This document shows, one piece after another, positions 22,637-35,559 of a stretch of 42,702 nt of DNA. Position numbers and translations under genes: made by a program. Each line of letters begins with the position of its first letter. The first letter of the stretch is position 1. Source of the stretch: Suillus spraguei (Eukaryota; Basidiomycota; Agaricomycetes; Boletales; Suillaceae); the NCBI GenBank assembly GCA_016800925.1, contig JABCPU010000523.1, positions 1 through 42,702 on the forward strand, in the 5' to 3' direction. The notes under the pieces were generated by a model that saw nothing but the letters and a program-made list of their open reading frames with translations, had not been told where the DNA came from and searched no databases.

Positions 22637-24141
22637 ATGGGCAATTGCGTCTCCGCACAGTACCATGAAAGAGAAGGAAAGGTTCGGTGTGATGCTATCA
22701 ACCGTCAGATAGAAGAGGACTCTAGAAAGTTTAGGAAAGAGTGTAAGATACTTCTTCTCGGTGCGTATCTTCATTTCCACCTCACGCTATGTCTATTTCA
22801 TTTTCATTTTATGATTGAAACAAATATTTATGGGATTGCGGTCTATTTCGTTCAACTGCCCTTCCCTTCTCTTTGTTCTTACTGCTCATATTCAACCTCA
22901 GGGTCTGGTGAATCCGGAAAGTCGACAATAGTCAAGCAGATGAAAATCATTCATCAGAATGGCTTCACTAAGAACGAACTCATCACATTCCGTCCAACAA
23001 TATATCGGAATACTCTCGACTCCGCGCAAGCCATTGTCTTACAGATGCGTAACATGAATGTGGAGTGTGTAATGCCTGCGAATCAGGTACATTCTCTCTC
23101 GCTTTTTCTCCTACCTCAATTTATCACTTTCCATAGACATCTGCCGAACGCATCATTGAATACAGAGTTGAGAGTACTCCCGATTTTGTTTTCTCCACAG
23201 ATATTGCACAAGCCATTCATGGCTTATGGCAAGATCCTATCATTCCCAAGGTGATGGACTGTTTGAGCCAGTTCTACCTAATGGACTCAGCTGGGTAGTG
23301 AGTAATTATATTCACTCAGATTCCAAATACTCACGGTGTTCATTCGCAGTTACTTTACGGAAGTGCTCCGTATAGGTACTCCCGACTATACCCCAACAGA
23401 AAATGATGTACTGCGAGCTCGAGCAAAGACAGTCGGCATCACTGAAACGCGGTTTAACATGGGACAGCTGTCGTGAGTACACCAGCATGTCAAAGTTATG
23501 TTTTTGATCATGGCCTGGTAGCATCCATATGTTTGACATTGGCGGCCACCGCTCAGAACGAAAAAAGTGGATACATTGTTTCGAATCTGTAACAAGTATC
23601 ATTTTCTGCACAGCATTATCGGAATACGACCAAGTACTGTTGGAAGAGACGAACCATGTAGGTCCTGTGCATATGTGATTATTGGCTGTCATTAATTTTG
23701 TCAATAGAATCGCATGCAAGAATCACTTGACCTATTTGAGTCGATCATCAACTCCCGTTGGTTTCTGAGAACTTCCATCATCTTATTATTGAACAAGATA
23801 GACATTTTCAAGAACAAGGTACAAAAGGTATGTATCCATTGCTGCAAACACGTGGAGATCCATTGACGCTTTGCAGGTTCCAATTGAAAACTATTTCTCA
23901 GATTATGCAGGTGGCCCAGACATCAACAAAGCGGCAAAATATATTCTATGGAAGTTCATGCAGGCCAACCGGGCGCGCCTGAGAGTCTATCCTCAGTAAG
24001 TGTGATTTATTACGCCTTGCTCACCACTCACTGCATCTTAGTTTGACACAAGCTACTGATACGACAAATATCAGATTCGTCTTCACTGCAGTCCAGGAGA
24101 CGATCCTACAAAATGCTCTCAAAGACTCGGGTATTCTGTGA
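22637..24141 (+). CDS. Heterotrimeric G-protein alpha subunit, intact, with catalytic Gln replaced by His
   Basis: Eight exons join in frame to 355 aa: 22637-22760, 22902-23086, 23137-23297, 23350-23472, 23522-23657, 23708-23827, 23877-23995 and 24042-24141. The N-terminus MGNCVS fits N-myristoylation plus a palmitoylatable Cys. The P-loop is GSGESGKST, switch I has [12 protein letters not shown] with the arginine finger, the G4 motif is LLLNKID and the G5 motif is TQATDT. The end ALKDSGIL lacks the Cys at -4 that pertussis toxin modifies. Switch II reads [13 protein letters not shown], where almost all G-alpha proteins have GGQRSERKKW. That Gln positions the hydrolytic water, so GTP hydrolysis should be impaired; this is inference. 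It would act at the plasma membrane downstream of receptors such as pheromone or nutrient GPCRs. The first intron (22761-22901) is unusually long for this window. Confidence 0.95.
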
Positions 24142-24348
24142 CGTCTTCCTTTCCTGGTTTCTTGATATCTATGTGTATTTGTTTCCTATCATATTGTTAA
24201 TCTGTATTGATGAGGGTGCAGTTTGCACATATCTAGAACACCTAGCATGTTATCATATATAGCATAATATTAATTATTCATTGCTACCCTGGTCATGACC
24301 AACATTTACGTTCAGTCCCTGGATAGCACCGGGTGTCGGTTTAGTACA
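24142..24348. terminator. 3' flank of the G-alpha gene
   Basis: These 207 bp follow the G-alpha stop. The stretch is AT-rich, with a CATAATATTAATTATTCATT segment at 24263-24282 of the kind seen near fungal polyadenylation sites. No precise signal can be assigned. The GMP synthase fragment begins directly at its end. Confidence 0.3.
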
Positions 24349-25735
24349 GTCATCTCATAACAAGAAGATGTCGTGAATTGAACGTATATGCTGAGCTTAT
24401 GCCGTGTACATCAAAGCTAGCAGATCTCAAGTTCAAACCCAAAGGTTCGCTCGTGTGATGCAGTGGGAAACACATTTCTGGCGCAAAATTCCAGGTATCA
24501 TCCTTTCCGGATCTCCATACTCTGTGTATGATGATGATGCACCTCACGCGGACCCTGGTATCTACACTCTGGGTGTCCCTATTCTTGGTATCTGTTATGG
24601 CCTCCAGGTCTGGTTTTCTCAAGCATCATGGTGGGCACTAAGTCACGCAGGATCCAGGAGCTCTGCTGTAATTATAAGGGACAGGTAGCAAGATGCGATC
24701 ATCGCAAATACAGGCTTGCAGAGGTTCAGATTAGCAGGTTCAGTGGATCTGGAAACTCCGTCGATGCCCTGTTCGAAGGACTCGGCGATCAGATGCAAGT
24801 GCGTGTTTTTCGTTTCGTCTGTCATAAGCCAAGTTGACTTGCGATAAGGTCTGGATGTCACACGGAGATCAACTGTCTGTTATGACTCCTGACTTCCATG
24901 TCATCGGATGGACGAACACCGCTCCCTATGCCGCCATCGCACATAACTCCAAGTCGATTGATGGCATTCAGTTCCATCCAGAGGTAACACATTCACCGCA
25001 GGGAAGGCAGCTCATTGGTTGATTTGTGTTGAATATATGCTAATGCCGACCCAAATGGACAATGGTGAAGTAATCACGGTGCTATGTTTATTGTCATGTT
25101 CACAGTGATTGCAGGAGGAATTTATTGGCAAGGAAATCGTTCGCATCTGCGAGATATGTGGTCCGAAAGGACGTGTGATCGGCGCAGTCAGCGGAGGCGT
25201 CGACAGCACTGTTGCAGCCAAGTTAATGCACGAAGCAATCGGCGACAGGTGCGCCCCTACGTTCTTTTCATAACTTATATCTTACTCGCATACCAGATTC
25301 CATGCAATCATGGTGGACAACAGCGTGCTTCGTTTGAACGAAGCACAACAAGTCAACGACATGCTGAATAAAGATCTTGGCGTCAACCTGACCGTGGTGG
25401 ATGCTTCTGAGCTCTTCCTCTCCCGACTTCATGGTGTCGAAGATCCGGAGCAAAAACGTAAGATTATTGGGAACACGTTCATCAACGTTTTTTTCGAGAC
25501 AGAAGCGTCGAAGATCGAGGAAGCTGCCGAGAAGAAAGAGAATGGAGCGGAGGCAAAGGGGAAGATTGAATGGCTGTTGCAAGGAATGCTATACCCAGAT
25601 GTCATCGAGAGCATCAGCTTTAAGGGCCCTAGTGCAACCATAAAGACACATCACAATGTCGGTGGGCTTCTCAAGGACATGAAGTTGAAGTTAATTGAAC
25701 CCCTACGCGAGCTCTTCAAAGGTTCGAATGGTGGA
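24349..25735 (+). pseudogene. GUA1: GMP synthase (glutamine-hydrolysing), both ends truncated
   Basis: GMP synthase aminates XMP to GMP in purine synthesis. The fragment opens with [19 protein letters not shown] and, after an intron (about 24444-24492), [20 protein letters not shown]. Next comes the nucleophile motif GICYGLQ. After a gap where the usual residues following GLQ are missing come [30 protein letters not shown] and the FHPEVTHS motif with the other two triad residues. The ATP-pyrophosphatase domain shows [19 protein letters not shown], then [18 protein letters not shown]. The copy stops at [10 protein letters not shown], losing the C-terminal dimerisation part. The initiating exon before SHLI is missing too. 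The frame also breaks near 24605-24690 and 25015-25115. Catalytic motifs are present but the protein cannot be complete. Confidence 0.9.
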
Positions 25736-26697
25736 ATCCCATATTATTGATTACACTGACCATTGGACAAAACGGACCAGACGGCAATCTTCTGGACTAT
25801 CATATAGTACTGTGAACCCCAGTATCATTCCTCCTGGCCTATAATATGCCATTTGTCACATCGGTAGCCGCTTCACTTGTTATCAACCCCTCCTTCAGCG
25901 CTGACTCTGACTCAGACACGTGGGTGAACGGCTACTGTGGACCGAGTTCTCCGTCTGAGCAACTTGGTGTTGGTGACACCATCGTTGTTTATCAATACAC
26001 CCTGCACATGAGTTCCATCCCCACCCCTTCCCCCATATTTACCGCAACCATCACGCACATTGTGGGGTGGGGTGGAGGCCATGTTAAGTTTGGTGTGCAT
26101 ACCGAGGCCACTGCTGGCATTCCGACTTACCAGGGCCCTTGCACCATTTGTCTTCCACTACGGATATGCCGTCTCTTTTGGTGGCAGCGACTCTGGGGAT
26201 GGATATTTCCTTTCCCCCGCTTATCTGTGATCCTGCAGTCACAGTGATTCTATCACATCGATTCATTTGTCAGTATCCATTTGCTTGCCTTGTATCACTC
26301 AGCAGCCTATTGTGACTTACCCTTTCATTCATAGGTTTCAAGATGCGCTTCAGTCATGTGCATGAACCCCAGTGAAAACTGGACATTCTGAAATCTGCTA
26401 AAACAGATGTAAATATACGCAAAGCTACTTTGCACCTTACATACCTGGTCTTATCTACGGTACATAATCGACGCGTTTCGCAAACACAACATTCAGGCTA
26501 TAGACTGCTTCCTCGTTCCACGCGTTGACTTTGTGTTTAGCAAACGAGAATTACAAGCAGCGCCCGGTCCATACTATGGCTACTACTCGCACACGTCGTA
26601 ATGCTCTGTACTCGTCACTAGCGCATGTAGTCCTTGTTGCACTATTGCTGCACCCACCATAATACATACTTTTATGTGGCAGAGTGGGATTTTTTCT
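25736..26697. other. Unassigned region with one unrecognised frame
   Basis: A 133-codon frame at 25846-26247 on the + strand starts MPFVTSVAASLVINPSF and includes VGDTIVVYQYTLHMSSIP. It has no motif I recognise, no clear signal peptide, and no supported splice join. It may be a fragment of another gene or chance. The rest (26250-26697) shows nothing recognisable and contains no transposon ends that I could see. Confidence 0.4.
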
Positions 26698-27317
26698 ATG
26701 GGTTACCTCTCACTGCCAGCACTCAAAAACCTCAAAAAGTATTCCTATAAAGGTGTAGATGAGTGGGTACTGTTCCATTGAGTGTTCTTTTGCTGTCATA
26801 CTGAACTTTGAAAATAAGATCTTTGGTTTCGCGTTATCTCCTTACGCCATATTGGAATTGGTTCATCAAGCTCTTTCCACTCACCATCGCCCCAAATACC
26901 GTATGTTATTACCACTTAGTTCTTGGCGTCAGTCAAACTTGTTCAGATAACCTTGCTTGGCCTGTGTATTGTCGCTTTCAATGTCATCACGCTACTATAT
27001 TACGACCCACTTTATTTGACGGAGAAAGATGGAGCAGTCGGGCCTCCTCAGTGGATCTACTTCACGTGCGCGCATTCTATTGTTTGTGTCAAGCTTGTGT
27101 CACGCTGACCCTCGAAACTTAGATGGGCGATTGGGTTGTTCATGTAACAAAGTCTAGACGCAGTGGACGGGTGAGTAGATACCTTACCACCGGTCTATAT
27201 CCATGCTTATCCAAGTGCAGCAAGCAGGCACGGAGAACGGGAATGGCTGGTCCTTTGGGAGAAATGTTGAATCATGGTCTGCATGCGCGTTTCCTGACGC
27301 GCATATATATCTAACCT
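26698..27317 (+). pseudogene. Choline/ethanolamine phosphotransferase (CDP-alcohol phosphotransferase) 5' fragment
   Basis: The family makes phosphatidylcholine or phosphatidylethanolamine from diacylglycerol in the ER/Golgi membrane. The start is at 26698 (MGYLSLPALKNLKKYSYKG). After an intron of about 60 bp comes SLVSRYLLTPYWNWFIKLFP and LTIAPNT. Another intron is followed by ITLLGLCIVAFNVITLLYYD, a membrane segment, then GPPQWIYFTWAIGLFM. The expected Tyr codon is TAA (about 27144-27146), a nonsense change. QSLDAVDG and, after an intron, KQARRTGMAGPLGEMLNHG follow. The signature DGxxAR is kept, but the last two aspartates of the motif read Asn and a non-acidic residue. The copy ends near 27290, losing most membrane helices. 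Confidence 0.9.
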
Positions 27318-27404
27318 TTTTTTCATGGGTTGCGACGCGCTTAACACTACAGTATGCTGCCTTTACTTCAAGTCGTGATTCTGGCCTCATCCTATGTACT
27401 TTTC

Positions 27405-28646
27405 CAGCTTGAGGTCGTTCTTGCGGTCCACAGGACAAGATTCGATCAATATCCTCTGCTGTAGACAAGTTGGTCAAGGTTGGTCGATAGAGATGCATTT
27501 TCGATGCTGGTTCTAATTGCGTGCAGCTTCTCTGGCTAGAAGTAAAGAAAGAAATGACGGAAGAGAAAGGCCTTTCTCCAGATGTCGCTGATAAGATTGG
27601 AGAGTATGTCAAGCACAAAGGTAGGCAGCCTTGATTTTATGCAAAGCCAAGTATCTCATCTCATTTGTTATACAGGTGGTCCATCGCTACTCGATCTTTT
27701 GAAAGCGGATGCCACTCTCATGGCAAACCCGAGCGCGAAGCAGGGCATTTCAGACATGGATATTCTCTTTACTCTCCTATGAGCATATAAAGTGCTCGAC
27801 AAAGTAAGCTCGCTTTCCGTGAATTAGAACATGATATATATTAATGTATGCATAGATCTCGTTCGATATGTCTCTCGCCCGTGGTCTAGACTATTATACA
27901 GGCATCATCTATGAAGCGATCGTCGAAGCATCAGCACCACCAGCTCTTTCCGCAAATGCAACAGAGTCCCCAGCCCCAGCCCCCCCAAAACCGAAACCCT
28001 CGAAAAAAGCCAAAGCTGATGATAACGAAGAGGATGGAGTGGATGAATCGCAGGTTGGTGTCGGGTCCATTGCTGCTGGTGGCCGGTACGATAACCTGGT
28101 TGGTATGTTCACTGCCGCTGCCGCTGCTGAAGGGAAGAAGGCACCAGGGCTCCCGTGTATTGGGGTCAGTATTGGTCTTGACCGTATCTTTGCAATTGTG
28201 TGGCCAAAGTGGGTCGAGAAGAGGATGCGGAGTAAAGAGACCATGGTATACGTGTTGGCTGCTGGTGATGGCTTGTTGGAAGAGCGGATTGCACTCGTGC
28301 AGGAACTCAGGGAAGCAGGCATAAAGGTTAGTCAAATTGTCGTTTTCCAATTCATGTATTAACTCTTTTTTTTCAGACTGACTTCCTCGCAAAGAGGAAA
28401 CTGAAGCTCACTGCGCAGTTCATGGCTGGTGAAAAGGATGAAGTTCCTTTTGCTGTGATTTTGGGCGGTTATGAGCTCAAGGAAGGTTTGGTGACTGTTA
28501 AAGAGCAAAAGTGGGAATTCGTAGATGGGAAGAAGACAAAAGTTCAGTCGGCAGATCAAGGTATGAAGGTGCGGCGGGACGAACTGATTAGTTGGATCAA
28601 GCAAACACCTACATATCAAGGCTGGTCGAGCGGTCGACTTATCTAG
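27405..28646 (+). pseudogene. HTS1: Histidyl-tRNA synthetase, 3' half
   Basis: HisRS charges tRNA-His. This piece starts at GPQDKIRSISSAVDKLVK and goes through EEKGLSPDVADKIGEYVKH and an in-frame TGA at about 27780, before AYKVLDK. It then gives the histidine-binding motif [16 protein letters not shown], an Ala/Pro/Lys-rich insertion (about 27950-28050), [14 protein letters not shown], and motif 3 region [15 protein letters not shown]. The anticodon-binding domain follows ([20 protein letters not shown]) with an intron near 28326-28376. It ends at TAG 28644-28646 after GWSSGRLI. The 3' end is complete. The 5' half is absent here but a complementary half lies at 40944-41817. SEC23 sequence begins within 70 bp downstream on the same strand. 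Confidence 0.92.
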
Positions 28647-28689
28647 CCATTGGACCCCTGGAGGTGTGTATAGCAATTGTGGTGAGAAG

Positions 28690-31258
<2,569 letters not shown>

Positions 31259-33580
31259 GGAACAGCCGTGTCATTTTGTGGAACTCTATTCCTGATGTCA
31301 GCCAGCTCCCTGCGAGCGCCTCAGGGTCCCTGTCGTTGCTCAACCTGCAATCGTCATCCTGTTCGCCGGTTTGTTCCGGAGATGGCATTTGCTCCTCTTC
31401 TGGGACGTGTCAATGTCCAAGCGGATTCACCGGTTCATCTTGCGAGGCGTGCTCGTCTGGTTTCTTCGGACCGGAGTGTCAGGCCTGTCCGTCAGGGTGT
31501 ACTTCATGCGATGATGGAATCTCGGGCACGGGACGTTGCTTGGTGCCAGTAGTGTCAAACCTGCCATCGAGTTGCAATTGTATCAATGGCGAATGTGGCG
31601 CTAACGGACAGTGTGCCTGTCTTAGTGGTTGGACCTCGGCGTCAAACGGAACTCAATGTGCTGCATGTGCGGCCGGTTTCTTTTTAGCTACAAACGGGAA
31701 CTGCGAAAGTCAGTTACGATACATTCTTTTTCTGTCTCACCAATCTCATCTTTGATTTCAGTTTGTCAGTTGGGTTGTCAACAGTGTGCTGATGGCACCG
31801 GGGGATGCATTACTTGCGCGTCCGGCTTTACTCAGGACGGGAACGACCGCACAATGTGCGATGCCATTCCGCAAACTACGTCAAATCGCACGACTTGTCC
31901 TACCGGAAGTTACGGTGCTGGGTCTAGTTGCGCGATTTGTTCGCCGCTTTGCACGACTTGTACCGGGCCAAATTCGAACGATTGTGTCATTTGCGGATCC
32001 GGCACGTACAAGTTTAATGGGTCATGCGTGACGACCAGTTCTGGAGGTGTTTGCTCAGGCTCCAATATGATTTCCAACAATGACAAGCATGAGTGCGACA
32101 GTAAGTGTATCCCACTGTGCATTGACGTGTACTCAATATGTAATTCTCAGCTTGTGGACCGAAGTGCACGACCTGCCAGATATCCAATTTTAATGTGGCA
32201 TCTACCGTCAATCAAGCTCAGTGTACCGGCTGTCTTCCTGGTTTTGTCTTGTCACAAGGGCAGTGTGTGACAAGTTGTCCATCTGGTACTTTCCTATCTC
32301 CTCAAGATAATTTGACGTGTCCAGGTACGGACTGTCTCAATTCGATTGATTACTAAATTAGACTGATGTCGTCATGTATTCAGCTTGTTCTTCATCCTGT
32401 AGTAGCTGTGCGGAAAGCGCTACCACCTGCTTGACATGCGCGAACAACTTGCTAGCTTCAAAGGGCAGTGCGTCAGTTCTTGTCCCTCAACACGTTTAGT
32501 TCTTCCGGGTCCTGCGTTTCCTGCCATGCTGACTGTGCAACATGTTCAGGTGCATCCTTTAACCAGTGCACAAGTTGCAACAAAGCACTCCCTGTCCTTA
32601 CAAGTGGTCGCTGTCTCGCTACTTGCAGTCAGAACCAGTATTTCGACACAACGTCCTCAACATGCCAGTCTTGCGATTCCAGCTGTGCTAGCTGTTCAGG
32701 CGCCGGTCCGAATAACTGCCTCGCTTGCTCAAGTTCTAGTCAAGTTCTGCGTGGGGGTGCTTGCACGTCAGCTAACTGCACCAGCGGTACAAGTGTTATC
32801 CCAAGTCTTGGGGCGTGCCTTTCAGAACTTGTACAAGTCTTACCTTCTGGTACCAGTTCAGGCGCGCTTCCCTCAGGGCTATCGACTCCTATTACAACCA
32901 CAACCCAACGATTGCAGTGGTGGGAGATTTTACTCATGGCGCTTGGATGTGCTTTCATCTTTGTGGCCTTTTTATACTGCTGGCGGCGCCGAGCTCGCAA
33001 GCAGCGAGCAAAGGAGACAGCAGCATTTGCGTCTGCTAAGGCCCTCCACAAGCAAAACTGGAGATGGCGACTTGCCCGCTTTGGAGAGAGGCTTTTTGGG
33101 CACAATCGTAGCACGCGGCCTGAGACGGAGGAAATTGCTTTATGGAAACTGCGCGCTGCGGAGGAGGCACGGCACCATAAGGAAATGGAGACGCTTATGG
33201 GCGCACACGAGCACTCTCGCTCGGGATCGAGCCGATCTCCTTCGCTTCATCTCTACAACCATCGCGAATCATATGATTACTCCGATGTTAATAGGCTATC
33301 AGGTTCCCTGTATTCCCAAACGACAGGGAATGTTCGTTCCAGACCCGAACCTCGGCAGCCTGTCAAATCGGACCCTTTGAGTTCTCGATTTTCGACAACG
33401 ACACTTGGATCTTCAGTACCCAAGAGACCAAACGTGTTGAAACGTCAGCTACTGCCTTCTAAACCGCTAACCGCCGCCGAGTCGTACGCTGCATCCGTAA
33501 GGCAGTCCCCGGAACCTGACCCATCGCATTGGATCACACCTACAAATACGGGCGGATCTCGCAACCTCTTCCGTAAATAA
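31259..33580 (+). pseudogene. Cysteine-rich EGF/TNFR-like membrane protein, copy 2, 5' truncated, frameshifted
   Basis: Sequence from 31262 onward is nearly identical to copy 1 from 21215 onward (NSRVILWNSIPDVSQL), then the same cysteine modules and intron positions. It keeps 35 bp lost in copy 1. Two one-base deletions relative to copy 1 (near 32461 in CTTCAAAGGGC and near 32488 in CCCTCAACAC) shift the frame. After them a long open frame gives HADCATCSGASFNQCTSC and further Cys modules, then a single transmembrane helix (EILLMALGCAFIFVAFLYC) followed by WRRRARKQR, a stop-transfer. A cytoplasmic tail of about 200 residues rich in Ser, Arg and Glu ends at TAA 33578-33580. The family architecture is therefore signal peptide, Cys-rich ectodomain, one TM helix and tail. 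The signal peptide is replaced here by amidase sequence. Confidence 0.88.
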
Positions 33581-34062
33581 GCAATGTCTTCTCATAATTC
33601 TGCATGGACCTGGAGTATCAGACTGGATCTTACCTACCACGATCTTTACAACCACGCACATTGTATACATTTTTTTCGTCACTATATTGTAGCTTACGAC
33701 TACGATCTTGATTACTAGTAGCTCTTAAAAAACGCAAGTCGTATGTAGTGTAATGTATCACTTTTTTAAGTCTAGCTATCTGTGCGGACACTGGTTTTAA
33801 GCTTTACATAAGTTTATTGCCCTTTGCGTTCGTCCTTCAACGGAGGTTTCCCATTGTGCCTGTGTTGCATCGAATGACCGCGCGAAACTCCGCAAACACA
33901 GGATTGCGGGAGTTAACTATATCCCATCACGTTGAATTGCCAGGTGCCCATCTCCGTCCTAAACTTTCAATGTGGTACTGGCACGGTGACGTTTGACGCC
34001 ACGCGTATACGCACGCCGCACGGCTTTCATACAAAGACACCAAATCTATTGATATATGTCAT
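33581..34062. other. 3' flank and spacer, no recognisable gene
   Basis: About 480 bp follow the EGF-like stop and reach the TA target site of the transposon. Short frames only. The AT-rich part near 33700-33780 could contain the polyadenylation region of the EGF-like gene. Confidence 0.45.
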
Positions 34063-34064
34063 TA

Positions 34065-34292
34065 CAGCAGTTTGCATAATAAGAGAGGCCGGCGGTATTT
34101 TCCAAAAAAAGCGTGCATTTGTTTTCGAAAAGTAGTCCTACAAAGATCGATTTTTATCTCAACAACGAAGCAAGCTATTTACATGGTCCAAGCGACAAAA
34201 CTGATCAGAAAAATCGAACGCAGACGACCAGCGAAAAAACCAAGCGATTTGGTGAAGTTGGTGGTCACCTGCTCTCAGAGCCAACAGTCTAC
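34065..34292 (+). repeat. Left terminal inverted repeat, 228 bp
   Basis: Starts CAGCAGTTTGCATAATAAGA and ends AGAGCCAACAGTCTAC. It is the inverse of 35332-35559. Confidence 0.93.
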
Positions 34293-34440
34293 GAAGATTG
34301 ATTTTTATTTCAGTAACGAAGCAAGATAATGACAAGCGGTAAGATACAAACTTGATAAGAACAATGAGGCGCAGACGACTGTAGAACGAATGGAACGATC
34401 TGGCGAAGTGGACACTTGTCTCGTGTCTAGTACTAGTATA
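34293..34440 (+). repeat. Degenerate subterminal direct repeat of the left inverted repeat
   Basis: Just inside the left inverted repeat, GAAGATTGATTTTTATTTCA, AACGAAGCAAGATA, GCGCAGACGACTGTAGAACG and TGGCGAAGTGGACACTTGTC follow the same order as the corresponding parts of 34139-34292. The copy is clearly diverged, and no equivalent was seen beside the right repeat. Confidence 0.6.
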
Positions 34441-34498
34441 CAACAAACCAAATTCACACACATCTCACTTTTCCCGGTCTGCTACATTGTCTCGCAGG

Positions 34499-34690
34499 AT
34501 GGCAAAGGCTCCTGCACGAGTGCGCAAGGTCAAGGAGCCTCGTAAACGCGGCCGTCCTCCGAAAAAGCAATCACAGCTCCCCAGTGGTACACAGGTGGAA
34601 GATCCTTCAAGTCAGGAAGTCGTCTCAAAGACTAAACCACGGCCACGGCCCATTCCACCAAAAAAAGCCTGGCACTTCGTCAGCAGCCAC
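34499..34690 (+). CDS. Frame with an AT-hook motif inside the transposon, opposite to the transposase
   Basis: From ATG 34499 the frame encodes a lysine/arginine-rich protein start: MAKAPARVRKVKEPRKRGRP followed by PKK, a textbook AT-hook core (RKRGRPPKK). A Gln/Ser stretch and SKTKPRPRPIPPKKAW follow. The frame stays open to 34903, but beyond about 34690 it overlaps the antisense transposase and probably loses meaning. AT-hooks bind the minor groove of AT-rich DNA. This could be a second element protein or the 5' end of a captured gene. No splice structure was established. Confidence 0.4.
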
Positions 34691-34729
34691 AATGCCAGGT
34701 GGATCCAGCTCCGCACCAGATGTCGGGGA

Positions 34730-35289
34730 GCTCTCGTCGACAAAAATGAGTTGGTCGGGTCTATACTTGAGGCCAATCTGATACATGTACTCAGCACGTT
34801 TATCAAGGTTCCGCTCTCTTGCTTCTCGAGTGATCTATTGCACACATCAATCAAACATCATTGTCAACGAGACGAGAATCAAGACACTAACTTTCTTCCT
34901 TGAATATCCCGTGCGATGAAGCGTTCGCCAGATGGTGGACAATGACGGGTGTTTCCCGCGAGCCTTGCTAATCTCATCACGGAGCTCATCTAGATACATA
35001 TCACAGCTGCGGGACAAACAGCCATGCCTGTACTTTTATATGTCAGAATTTGCACAGAAAGAGATTGAATATGGACGCACCTCGATATCTTCCAAGTCCA
35101 TCATTCGAGTTCTACCATTCTTACCCCTCTAACTTTCTACGGCTTCCCAGTCAATTTATAGCATCGCGCAATCCTTTCTATTGTCGATTTGCTTGAACCA
35201 GTGTATGCCATGATTTCAGACGTGTCAAGGAGTGGTAGCATTCGGATGATAATTTCGCATAGTTCTTGCGACGATGTGTGACCTTTCAT
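34730..35289 (-). pseudogene. Tc1/mariner-like transposase, N-terminal part, broken
   Basis: From the ATG at 35289 the frame reads MKGHTSSQELCEIIIRMLPL and TGSSKSTIERIARCYKLTGK, a helix-turn-helix. A TAG then follows where an Arg codon is expected. After a likely intron (about 35028-35081) comes CLSRSCDMYLDELRDEISKA and HPSLSTIWRTLHRTGYSRKK, the second helix-turn-helix. Another intron, about 60 bp, leads to RNLDKRAEYMYQIGLKYRPD and QLIFVDESS, which holds the first catalytic Asp. After this the homology ends: the second and third acidic residues are missing. Stops plus the lost C-terminal half mean it cannot move itself. The near-identical ends suggest mobilisation by an enzyme encoded elsewhere. 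Confidence 0.78.
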
Positions 35290-35331
35290 AGTGGGGTAAG
35301 GGAGACGTTTGACCGAGAAAAAAGTGTTGTT

Positions 35332-35559
35332 GTAGACTGTTGGCTCTGAGAGCAGGTGACCACCAACTTCACCGAATCGCTTGGTTTTTTCGCTGGTCGT
35401 CTGCGTTCGATTTTTCTGATCAGTTTTGTCGCTTGGACCATGTAAATAGCTTGCTTCGTTGTTGAGATAAAAATCGATCTTTGTAGGACTACTTTTCGAA
35501 AACAAATGCACGCTTTTTTTGGAAAATACCGCCGGCCTCTCTTATTATGCAAACTGCTG
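35332..35559 (-). repeat. Right terminal inverted repeat, 228 bp
   Basis: Inverse of 34065-34292, ending at the TA duplication 35560-35561. One substitution relative to the left repeat was noticed. Confidence 0.93.

Larger units (their letters stand above)
34065..35559 (-). mobile_element. Tc1/mariner-like DNA transposon, 1495 bp, 228-bp inverted repeats, TA target duplication
   Basis: The ends begin CAGCAGTTTGCATAATAAGA on both sides in inverse orientation and are flanked by TA (34063-34064 and 35560-35561), the target duplication of the Tc1/mariner class. The inverted repeats (34065-34292 and 35332-35559) are the same length and differ at one position that I could find by eye (GATTTGG against GATTCGG). 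That points to recent insertion. Inside are a broken transposase on the minus strand and an AT-hook frame on the plus strand. The element sits between EGF-like copy 2 and the PP2C gene, about 130 bp before the PP2C start. Confidence 0.88.

Noticed and set aside
27909..28392. Two long minus-strand frames opposite HisRS
   Set aside because: Antisense shadows of the conserved HisRS catalytic domain; no independent motif.
32436..33380. Very long second frame overlapping EGF-like copy 2
   Set aside because: It starts in the true frame before the one-base deletions and then runs out of frame; the cysteine modules, TM helix and tail lie in the other frame.
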